Source of the DNA: Dehalococcoidia bacterium
GTDB taxonomy: Bacteria > Chloroflexota > Dehalococcoidia > UBA3495
DNA length: 14,093 nucleotides
Assembly: GCA_002730485.1 (NCBI GenBank)
Contig: PCAH01000034.1
Span: 1-14,093 of the forward strand
Reading direction: 5' to 3'
Part shown: positions 1 to 5,213 of the stretch, piece after piece
Position numbering within the stretch: the stretch's first letter is position 1
How the letters are laid out: each line of letters opens with the position of its first letter
Notes under the pieces: model-generated
Told to the model about the DNA's origin: nothing
Seen by the model: the letters and a program-made list of their open reading frames with translations, nothing else
The model's database searches: none
Translations under genes and position numbers: made by a program

Positions 1-2
1 AC

Positions 3-356
3 CTTCCGCACGGTGTTTGGATCGACCGCAAAGGGCAAGTCCTGGTTTCTGACCGGGAGAATGACCGAGTACAGGTCTTCACCCAAAGCGGTGAATTCAT
101 CAAATCTTGGCCCACCAAACTCATTGGACCAGCCTTGATGTACATCGACGAGGACGACATCGCTTACATCCCAGAGCACAACGGTGGGATGGTCAGCGTG
201 TTGACCGCCGACGGTGAGCGTCTGGCCCAATGGGGCGAAGAGCGATACCGCTCCTGCCACGGCATCTGGGTGGACTCCCACAAGGATGTGTACGTGGTAA
301 CCCCCGGCGACTGGGGCAAGGGCCGCCGAGTGGTCAAGTATTCCCTCAAGAGCTAG
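3..356 (+). CDS. NHL-repeat beta-propeller protein, 3' end only
   Basis: The reading frame is open from the left edge and ends at TAG 354-356, so only the last 117 residues are seen. They contain two NHL-like blades: LPHGVWIDRKGQVLVSDREN followed by DRVQVFTQSGEF at the start, and HGIWVDSHKDVYVVTPGD near the end. The pattern of His-Gly-[IV]-[WA]-[IV]-D, a short turn, then V-[LY]-V-[ST]-D is that of NHL/6-bladed propeller proteins, including the peptidyl-alpha-hydroxyglycine lyase-like group common in environmental bacteria. NHL propellers act as binding scaffolds or, in some families, lyases. The visible part holds no catalytic residue that would decide. An internal ATG at 135 is not the start, because blade sequence continues upstream of it. 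The N-terminus, any signal peptide and the total length lie outside the window. Confidence 0.85.
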   Translation, partial: LPHGVWIDRKGQVLVSDRENDRVQVFTQSGEFIKSWPTKLIGPALMYIDEDDIAYIPEHNGGMVSVLTADGERLAQWGEERYRSCHGIWVDSHKDVYVVTPGDWGKGRRVVKYSLKS

Positions 357-400
357 ATGGAAGCATTAGTCCACCAAAGCTAATTCAAGACCACAAGTTA

Positions 401-429
401 TTGAACCTGCATAACGGTTTTGCTATGCT
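401..429 (+). promoter_or_regulatory. Sigma70-type promoter upstream of the tRNA array
   Basis: A -35-like TTGAAC (401-406) and a -10-like TATGCT (424-429) are separated by exactly 17 nt. A TG at 421-422 one base before the -10 makes an extended -10 (TGCTATGCT). Transcription would begin near 435-437, at the foot of the hairpin at 433-466, and run into the tRNA array. The stretch 357-400 between the NHL gene and this site shows nothing recognisable. Confidence 0.5.
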
Positions 430-432
430 ATG

Positions 433-466
433 GGACAGCAATCAGCTTCGCCGCTGGTTGCTGTCC
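433..466 (+). other. 14-bp hairpin at the head of the tRNA array
   Basis: GGACAGCAATCAGC (433-446) pairs with GCTGGTTGCTGTCC (453-466) over 14 positions with a single T-G wobble and a 6-nt TTCGCC loop. The sequence after it (TCTTGTGTG) is only weakly T-rich. It could be a terminator for the NHL gene. It also sits where transcripts from the promoter at 401-429 would start, so it may instead be a 5' leader hairpin of the tRNA transcript. The sequence does not decide between these. Confidence 0.55.
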
Positions 467-474
467 TCTTGTGT

Positions 475-557
475 GGGCCTGTAGCTCATCTGGGAGAGCG
501 TCCCGATTCACATCAGGAAGGTACGGGGTTCCCCGACAAATCGGGGATTCTCGCCAC
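475..557 (+). pseudogene. Decayed tRNA-Ala-like copy 1
   Basis: Positions 481-500 (GTAGCTCATCTGGGAGAGCG) match the intact tRNA-Ala at 686-761 across the D-arm, and GGTACGGGGTTC (520-531) matches its variable loop and T-stem start. The anticodon arm is replaced by TCCCGATTCACATCAGGA (501-518), giving an 8-nt loop with an apparent CAC. The T-loop is filled by the palindrome CCCCGACAAATCGGGG (531-546). The acceptor 5' strand GGGCCTG (475-481) has no complement on the 3' side and there is no CCA end. It cannot fold as a tRNA. The copy begins 104 bp before copy 2. Confidence 0.75.
531..546. repeat. CCCCGA/TCGGGG palindrome in T-loop of copy 1
   Basis: CCCCGACAAATCGGGG is a near-perfect inverted repeat (CCCCGA with TCGGGG, short centre). 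It lies exactly where the T-loop of the neighbouring tRNA-Ala would be. Related palindromes occupy the same position in the two other decayed copies. Confidence 0.7.
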
Positions 558-578
558 ACACTGGCATACCTCAAAAGT

Positions 579-664
579 GGGGTTGTAGCTCATCTGGGAG
601 AGCGTCCCGATTCACATCGGGAAGGTCTGGGGTTCAACCCGATTTATCGGGACACCGCAACATA
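579..664 (+). pseudogene. Decayed tRNA-Ala-like copy 2
   Basis: GGGGTTGTAGCTCATCTGGG (579-598) and the following AGAGCG match tRNA-Ala acceptor and D-arm. The anticodon arm is TCCCGAT-TCAC-ATCGGGA (605-622), a perfect 7-bp stem but with register one base off a tRNA anticodon loop, again with an apparent CAC. The T-arm start TGGGGTTCAA runs into the palindrome CCCGATTTATCGGG (638-651). The 3' side (CCGCAACATAAC) only partly matches an acceptor strand and lacks CCA. It is followed by the same spacer, ACACTGGCATAC (665-676), as copy 1 (558-569), so the repeat unit includes inter-tRNA spacer. It is not expected to yield a working tRNA. Confidence 0.75.
638..651. repeat. CCCGAT/ATCGGG palindrome in T-loop of copy 2
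   Basis: CCCGAT-TT-ATCGGG is a perfect 6-bp inverted repeat with a 2-nt centre, sitting in the T-loop position of decayed tRNA copy 2. It is the same element as at 531-546 and 1068-1083. Confidence 0.7.
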
Positions 665-685
665 ACACTGGCATACTTTAATAGT

Positions 686-761
686 GGGGCTGTAGCTCAT
701 CTGGGAGAGCGCTTCAATGGCATTGAAGAGGTACGGGGTTCGAGTCCCCGCAGCTCCACCA
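686..761 (+). tRNA. tRNA-Ala (anticodon GGC), CCA encoded
   Basis: Full cloverleaf. The acceptor stem is GGGGCTG (686-692) with CAGCTCC (751-757), and its only non-Watson-Crick pair is G3-U70, the main alanine identity element. The D-stem is GCTC/GAGC (695-698 and 707-710). The anticodon stem CTTCA/TGAAG (712-716 and 724-728) encloses the 7-nt loop ATGGCAT, giving anticodon GGC at 719-721, which reads GCC and GCU. The T-stem CGGGG/CCCCG (734-738 and 746-750) has loop TTCGAGT. The discriminator is A758 and CCA (759-761) is encoded. The GIY-YIG ORF begins only 10 nt downstream, so both probably share a transcript unless the nuclease gene is silent. Confidence 0.96.
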
Positions 762-771
762 CCACACTAAA

Positions 772-1020
772 ATGTTCTACGTCTATATTCTCCGTAGCGA
801 GCGAAACGGACGTTATTACATCGGTTCCACCGGTAATCTCCAAAACCGCGTTACCCAACACAACGCCGGTATGACAAAATCCACAAAGGGTTTTCGTCCT
901 TGGCAGCTAATCTACCAAGAAGAATTCCACTCTCTTTCTGAAGCACGGCAAAGGGAATCAAAACTAAAATCATGGAAGAGTCGCACATATCTTGAGTCGC
1001 AGTTGAATCTGAGCGCGTAA
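772..1020 (+). CDS. GIY-YIG nuclease family protein (UPF0213-like)
   Basis: An 82-residue protein at the usual size of stand-alone GIY-YIG domains. The family motifs are in order: a VYI variant of GIY at residues 4-6 (MFYVYILRS), YYIGST at 15-20 containing YIG, the conserved Arg26 and His30 in LQNRVTQHN, and metal-binding Glu62 in ARQRESKLK. These residues form the metal-dependent phosphodiester cleavage site of the superfamily. The cellular substrate of the small stand-alone members is not settled. The ATG starts 10 nt after the CCA end of tRNA-Ala and has no Shine-Dalgarno sequence, so translation would be from a processed, nearly leaderless transcript or be weak. The TAA stop (1018-1020) lies inside the D-arm start (TAACTC) of a truncated tRNA-Ala copy. 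The protein is therefore sandwiched between a functional tRNA and a tRNA remnant, which suggests a mobile or homing origin. Confidence 0.88.
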   Translation: MFYVYILRSERNGRYYIGSTGNLQNRVTQHNAGMTKSTKGFRPWQLIYQEEFHSLSEARQRESKLKSWKSRTYLESQLNLSA

Positions 1021-1097
1021 CTCACCTGGGAGAGCGTCCCGATTTGCATCGGGAAGGTACGGGGTTCCCCCGATAAATCGGGGCCGCAGCTCCACCA
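1018..1097 (+). pseudogene. Truncated tRNA-Ala-like copy 4, downstream of GIY-YIG ORF
   Basis: It starts at tRNA position 8 with TAACTCACCTGGGAGAGCG (compare TAGCTCATCTGGGAGAGCG). It continues with anticodon arm TCCCGATTTGCATCGGGA (1037-1054), in which TGC is visible but the loop is one base too long. AAGGTACGGGGTTC follows, then the palindrome at 1068-1083, and then CCGCAGCTCCACCA (1084-1097), identical to the 3' end of the intact tRNA-Ala including CCA. The 5' acceptor strand is missing, replaced by the 3' end of the nuclease ORF. Similarity to the intact tRNA goes on a little past CCA into the spacer (CACTCCACTCTAGAAATG versus CACCACACTAAAATG). Confidence 0.75.
1068..1083. repeat. CCCCGAT/ATCGGGG palindrome in T-loop of copy 4
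   Basis: CCCCGAT-AA-ATCGGGG is a perfect 7-bp inverted repeat, inserted after CGGGGTTC and before CCGCAGCTCC of the tRNA-Ala 3' half. Against the intact tRNA, it takes the place of GAGTCCC. Confidence 0.75.
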
Positions 1098-1171
1098 CTC
1101 CACTCTAGAAATGTCATCACTGCTTCGTTTTGTCCTATGTGTGAATCAAGCACTCCCCTTCTCTGCATGTG

Positions 1172-2365
1172 ATGACGACCGAAACCTCCACTCCTTCAAC
1201 ATCAACCCAGGTCAGGGCTTTCTCGATAATCGCTGCGGCGTTGTTTTTGAACAACACCGTTGCTTTGATGTTGGGGCCTTTGTTGGTGGACATCGCCAGG
1301 GAATTTGATACTTCCGTTGCCGTGACGGGCCAGCTTGCCGCCGCCACCTTCGCTTCCTGGGCCGTATTTGCGCCGTTGGTTGGTCCCGTCTCTGACTCCT
1401 TTGGCCGCCGACCCGTAGCTTTGACCGGACTGTCTTTGATGGGTGGCTGTATCCTAGCCGCCGCCTTTGCCCCAAACTTCTTTGTCCTGATGATCCTCGT
1501 CGTGGGCACCGGCCTTGGTGGAGCAATGATCCCACCAAACAGCATCGCTGCCATCACCGACGTTGTGGCGCCAGAAAAACGGGGCAAGGCCATTGGAGCC
1601 GCCCAGGGAATCAGCACCGCCTCGGCAGTCATCGGCGTACCCGTTGTGGCGGTATTGGCCAGCGTCGCCGACTGGCGGATGCCGTTCATCGTCTGCGGCG
1701 GGTTGCTGTTGGCGACCTTCGCCTGCTCTTGGCTGTGGTATCCAAGAAGCGCGGCTACTGGGCCTCGGTCTTTCTCCTATATCAGCCGGTTCAAGGAGTT
1801 GGGATCCATGTCGGTGTTCAGGCTCGGCATGCTGGCCAACTTCACGGGACGCATCGGCTTCTTCGCCGTCGTGGGGTACATTGCTGCATATCTCATCGAC
1901 ACCCATGGCATGAGCGTCGGCGAAACTGCGATTCCCCTGGCGATAGTTGGCTCAGGGGCAGTTGTTGGCAGCCTCTGGGCGGGGGTGATGGCCAGCCACC
2001 GAAAACGGCTGAACTTCGTTGCCGGAGTATCACTTGTCGGTGGAGTGGCGGCAATAGTCTTGTTCGCCGTTGATCCGGCCGTCTGGCTCACTGTAACTTT
2101 AGCCTTCGGCGCGGTCTGTTTACTGAGCGTTGGCTGGCCGGTCTTCATCACTTTCGCCACCGACGTCGCCCCGCAATCCCGGGCCACAGCGATTGGTATG
2201 ATGGGAGCCAGCAACCGGGGAGGAGGTGTGGTTGGATCTGCCCTTGGTGGAGCCTTCCTAGCCATAGGCGGGTACTCGGCCGTGGGGATCTTCTGTTTGG
2301 CGACAGTGCTAGCCTCTGCGCTGGTCATCAGGTTGTTTATGCGGGAGCCTGTCATCGACGGCTGA
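1172..2365 (+). CDS. MFS transporter, DHA1-like (paralogue 1)
   Basis: A 397-residue integral membrane protein of typical 12-helix MFS length, probably an H+-coupled exporter or importer of small organic molecules in the inner membrane. MFS motif A is clear between helices 2 and 3 (GPVSDSFGRRP, residues 71-81), and helix 5 carries a VIGVPVVAVLA segment like motif C of DHA1 carriers. The helix 4 arginine of motif B, present in the next gene, is replaced here by Val110 (ILVVGTGLGG). Either ATG 1172 or the GTG just before it at 1169 can be the start. No good Shine-Dalgarno sequence is seen for either, so ATG was preferred. The following gene is a paralogue of the same length with about half of the residues identical by eye. 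The substrate cannot be told from sequence. Confidence 0.93.
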   Translation: MTTETSTPSTSTQVRAFSIIAAALFLNNTVALMLGPLLVDIAREFDTSVAVTGQLAAATFASWAVFAPLVGPVSDSFGRRPVALTGLSLMGGCILAAAFAPNFFVLMILVVGTGLGGAMIPPNSIAAITDVVAPEKRGKAIGAAQGISTASAVIGVPVVAVLASVADWRMPFIVCGGLLLATFACSWLWYPRSAATGPRSFSYISRFKELGSMSVFRLGMLANFTGRIGFFAVVGYIAAYLIDTHGMSVGETAIPLAIVGSGAVVGSLWAGVMASHRKRLNFVAGVSLVGGVAAIVLFAVDPAVWLTVTLAFGAVCLLSVGWPVFITFATDVAPQSRATAIGMMGASNRGGGVVGSALGGAFLAIGGYSAVGIFCLATVLASALVIRLFMREPVIDG

Positions 2366-2469
2366 TGTTAAAATGCTCCCCGATGAATTCACTCTCCCCA
2401 ACATCTTTTGACCGGCACCATTTAGACTCACAGTCACTTTTCCCCACCATTCATCACGGTAGGGCATAG

Positions 2470-3666
2470 TTGGCGCAACTTACGACCACCCCCGTTGTAA
2501 ACCAAACCCGGTTCCTGGCTGTTACCGGCGTTGGTATGTTTCTGACCCAGATCGTCAGTCTCATGCTGGCTCCTCTGCTGGTTGCTCTGGCCACCGAGTT
2601 CGATGTCTCGGTGGCGGCAACGGGACAGTTGGCTGCAGTGACTTTCGGAGCTTGGGCCGTCTCGGTGATCTCCGTGGGTCCTATCTCCGACTCTTTTGGC
2701 CGACGTCCGGTGGCTGTTACTGGGCTAACCCTGCTTTCGGCCAGCATCATCGCCTCCAGTTTTGCGCCCAGTTTCGGGGTTCTGCTGGTGCTGCGTATCG
2801 TCACCGGGTTGTCCGGCGGCATGATCCCACCCAACAGCATGGCGGCGGTGGCCGATGTCCTGCCAGCCGCCAAGCGGGCACAGGCCTTTGGGTTCTTGAT
2901 GGCCTTCGCGTCATTGTCATCGGTGATTGGCGTGCCCATGATAGCGGTGCTGGCCAGCCTGGGCGGCTGGAGGGTCCCATTCCTGGTGCTTGGCTCCCTG
3001 CTCTTTTGCTGCGCCGTGCTGCAATGGTTCTGGTTCCCCAAATCCAAGGCAACCGCAGCCAGGTCCTTCTCTTTCCTATCCCGGTATAAACAGATGGCAG
3101 ACATCGGTTTGTTCCGCATCACGCTGGCCGCGAACCTGTTGCAGCGCATGGCCTTTTACGCCACCGTCAGTTACCTGGCCGCCTACTTGATCAACAACCA
3201 CGGAATGAGCATCGGGGAGACCGCCATCCCCCTGGCAATCGCCGGAATCGGGGTGGTAGTCGGCAGCACGATGGCGGGTTCTGTGTCTGCTCTAAGCCGT
3301 CGGTCACAGGTCGTTTCCGGCTGTGCCCTGATTGGCGGGTTGGCATCGTTGCTGATGTTCTCCGTGGACCTTTCCACCTGGGGAACCGTTGGCGTCGCTC
3401 TGGTAGGCATCACCTTCATCAGTGTGGGTTGGCCCACGTTCCTGGCCATCAGCACGGAGATCTCTGGCAGTTCCCAGGCCACGGCCGTGGGCATGCTGGG
3501 GGCCAGCAACCAGCTTGGCGGCGTTGGTGGCGCGGCCCTGGGCGGTGCGTTCCTTGCCCTGGGCGACTTCTCTACGGTAGGATTTTTCTGTTTGGGCACC
3601 GCATTGATCTCAACCGTCGTGTTGCAACTAGGAATGGGCGCTAGGCCCACAAACCAGGAGTCATAG
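2470..3666 (+). CDS. MFS transporter, DHA1-like (paralogue 2)
   Basis: A 398-residue, 12-helix MFS carrier. Motif A is GPISDSFGRRP (residues 70-80), and the motif B arginine is present (Arg109 in LVLRIVTGLSGG). It aligns end to end with the upstream carrier, including the unusual SRYK/SRFK central loop, HGMSxGETAIPLAI and SVGWPxFxxxxT segments, so the pair arose by tandem duplication. The start is TTG 2470. A stop lies in frame immediately upstream (2467-2469), AGGG at 2461-2464 is a suitable ribosome site, and the first ATG (residue 23) would remove part of helix 1. The 104-bp gap to the upstream gene shows no terminator. A 102-residue ORF starts 6 nt after the stop, so the two are likely co-transcribed. 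The substrate is unknown. Confidence 0.92.
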   Translation: MAQLTTTPVVNQTRFLAVTGVGMFLTQIVSLMLAPLLVALATEFDVSVAATGQLAAVTFGAWAVSVISVGPISDSFGRRPVAVTGLTLLSASIIASSFAPSFGVLLVLRIVTGLSGGMIPPNSMAAVADVLPAAKRAQAFGFLMAFASLSSVIGVPMIAVLASLGGWRVPFLVLGSLLFCCAVLQWFWFPKSKATAARSFSFLSRYKQMADIGLFRITLAANLLQRMAFYATVSYLAAYLINNHGMSIGETAIPLAIAGIGVVVGSTMAGSVSALSRRSQVVSGCALIGGLASLLMFSVDLSTWGTVGVALVGITFISVGWPTFLAISTEISGSSQATAVGMLGASNQLGGVGGAALGGAFLALGDFSTVGFFCLGTALISTVVLQLGMGARPTNQES

Positions 3667-3672
3667 ACCAAT

Positions 3673-3981
3673 ATGCTGGAGCATAAGGGAATACGCTGGG
3701 GCTACGTCTTTCTGAGGGCCTCAACATATCTGAACGCAGAAGAGACCCAGGAGCTGATGATCCAGGCGGTGGAGATGTTCTTGGCCGGAGAATCGGAGCG
3801 GAACGTCAAAGGGTCCGAATATGATGGGCGGTTATCCACCGAACAACGTTACGAACTGATTGGCACCATGGGCGGTCAGCGGTTCGATGCCGACATAGAA
3901 ACTTCCCGAGGGCGCGACAAAGCCGCCTTCTTGGTAAACGAACAGACCAAGGGAGCCGGAGCCGCAATTTCGCTGAATTAG
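3673..3981 (+). CDS. Hypothetical protein, 102 aa, coupled to MFS gene
   Basis: Not recognised. The ORF begins 6 nt after the stop of the second MFS gene with no clear Shine-Dalgarno sequence, which suggests translational coupling. The protein looks soluble: no signal peptide or membrane segment, a probable amphipathic helix at residues 21-41 (NAEETQELMIQAVEMFLAGE), then a charged, Gly-rich half containing RYELIGTMGGQRFDAD and ending TKGAGAAISLN. There are no cysteines and no obvious catalytic motif. Codon choice resembles the flanking genes, which supports a real gene. It could be a small partner of the transporter or an unrelated passenger. Confidence 0.6.
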   Translation: MLEHKGIRWGYVFLRASTYLNAEETQELMIQAVEMFLAGESERNVKGSEYDGRLSTEQRYELIGTMGGQRFDADIETSRGRDKAAFLVNEQTKGAGAAISLN

Positions 3982-4006
3982 CGCTCCAATCTAATCAGGT
4001 CTCTCG

Positions 4007-4035
4007 TTGACTCAAGTACCCTGCTAATTTACACT
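4007..4035 (+). promoter_or_regulatory. Sigma70-type promoter of dipeptidase/MetE-like/ECH operon
   Basis: TTGACT (4007-4012, 5 of 6 matches to TTGACA) and TACACT (4030-4035, 4 of 6 to TATAAT) are separated by the ideal 17 nt. The start point would lie near 4042, about 55 nt before the chosen start codon at 4098. It is the only good promoter match in the 116-bp gap after the hypothetical gene. Confidence 0.6.
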
Positions 4036-4097
4036 CCAACCCTCTACAAATCGGTCGGCAGTCTCCAGTTTTCGGCTGAATGCCTTGTGAGGAAACC

Positions 4098-5213
4098 ATG
4101 ACCAGCATCCGCGATTTCTCCATGTCTCCGGAGATCGGACGAGTCCCATCATCCACCGTCCCCTTGAACGCCCAGGAAGAAGCCAGGTTCCAAAGCCTGG
4201 CCGAAGAAGCAGTGATGATCGACGTGCACCAACACCCGTTCGTTCTGCCCGAGGCTATGGACCGGTTCGTCGATTTCCTCCGCACCAACCGTTACCACTG
4301 GGGATTCGAGGCTGTGAAGCAAGGCGGATGGTCCACTGTGACAACCTCCAACGTGTTTGGCGCGCTCCAGAACGCCACTGAGATGTCCTTTGTCGAATAT
4401 GAAGACGTGGCCGCTGAGGTGGGTATGATGCTGGCCGATGTGGCCGCCCAGCCAGATGTGGTTCGGGTGGGCAACGCCGACGAGATACTGGCCGCCAAGC
4501 AGTCGGGGCAGATCGGCTTCATGCCGACATTGGAACACCTACCCATCGGCAACCGTCTGGAACGGGTGGACCAACTCCACTCCCAGGGTGTGCGCCTCGC
4601 GGGCATCACCTACAACCGCAAGAATTACATCGGCGACGGCCAGTACGAGCGCAACCCTGGAGGCCTGAGCGAGTTCGGTATCGAAGTCATCCGCCGCATG
4701 AACGACGTTGGTATGGCCATCGACATATCCCACGCCTCGACTCCCACGGTGGTCGACGCGATTGAATTCTCCAACGCTCCGGTGATCTTCAGCCACAACG
4801 CCGCCTATACCCTGCGCCCCACCCGGCGCACTCGCAAAGATGAAGAACTCAAAGCCTGCGCGGCCAAGGGCGGCCTGGTCTGTATCACAGCGGTGCCCAA
4901 CGCACTGAGCGACGACCCAGAACAGGACATCGAGTGTGTCCTGGACCACTACGATTACATGGTCAATCTGATTGGCGTCGACCATGTGGGCATCGGCACC
5001 GACACGGTAATCGGCGACCACATGATGTTCCAACACTACATGCTGGGCCGCGAACTGAGCGAAATGCCAGCCCCGTATCTGAACGGGCTGGAATCCCCGG
5101 CCGACGGCACCAATATCATCCGTGGCCTGATCCGGCGTGGCCACTCTGACGAAGACATCAAGAAGATCGTCGGCGGTAACGCAATGGACTTCTTCAGGCG
5201 GGTCATCTCCTAG
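4098..5213 (+). CDS. Membrane dipeptidase-like hydrolase (peptidase M19)
   Basis: A 371-residue TIM-barrel metallohydrolase of the renal dipeptidase (M19) family, whose members cleave dipeptides, often with a D-residue, and related amides. The family's binuclear zinc framework is visible. IDVHQHPF (residues 41-48) aligns with the DxHxD motif. Glu146 (MPTLEH) matches the bridging Glu. His212 (DISHAS) and His233 (VIFSHNAAY) match the second-metal histidines, and TRR with HVGIGTD (Asp302) and the C-terminal GGNAMDFFR are typical. The second metal residue of the first motif is His46 instead of Asp. No signal peptide is seen, so it is probably cytoplasmic. ATG 4098 was chosen over ATG 4080 because GAGGA (4089-4093) sits at the right distance. 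The stop codon is directly followed by the start of the next gene. Confidence 0.9.
   Translation: MTSIRDFSMSPEIGRVPSSTVPLNAQEEARFQSLAEEAVMIDVHQHPFVLPEAMDRFVDFLRTNRYHWGFEAVKQGGWSTVTTSNVFGALQNATEMSFVEYEDVAAEVGMMLADVAAQPDVVRVGNADEILAAKQSGQIGFMPTLEHLPIGNRLERVDQLHSQGVRLAGITYNRKNYIGDGQYERNPGGLSEFGIEVIRRMNDVGMAIDISHASTPTVVDAIEFSNAPVIFSHNAAYTLRPTRRTRKDEELKACAAKGGLVCITAVPNALSDDPEQDIECVLDHYDYMVNLIGVDHVGIGTDTVIGDHMMFQHYMLGRELSEMPAPYLNGLESPADGTNIIRGLIRRGHSDEDIKKIVGGNAMDFFRRVIS

Larger units (their letters stand above)
475..761 (+). repeat. Tandem tRNA-Ala-like array, 3 units
   Basis: Three units start at 475, 579 and 686 (spacings 104 and 107 bp). Each has the GTGGG(G)-TG-TAGCTCATCTGGGAGAGCG head. Units 1 and 2 also share the tail ACACTGGCATAC, which leads into the next unit. 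Only the third unit is an intact tRNA. A fourth, truncated unit without a 5' acceptor strand lies beyond the GIY-YIG ORF at 1018-1097. Confidence 0.8.

Noticed and set aside
420..665. Plus-strand ORF of 81 codons across the tRNA copies
   Set aside because: It reads through tRNA-like sequence and palindromes, giving the kind of spurious peptide (SSSGRA, HLGER) commonly produced by tRNA genes.
475..1083. CRISPR array
   Set aside because: Units are about 105 bp and tRNA-derived, spacers are not unique sequences of uniform length, and no cas gene is present.
2408..2436. Promoter between the MFS paralogues starting at TTGACC
   Set aside because: No acceptable -10 lies 16-18 nt downstream.
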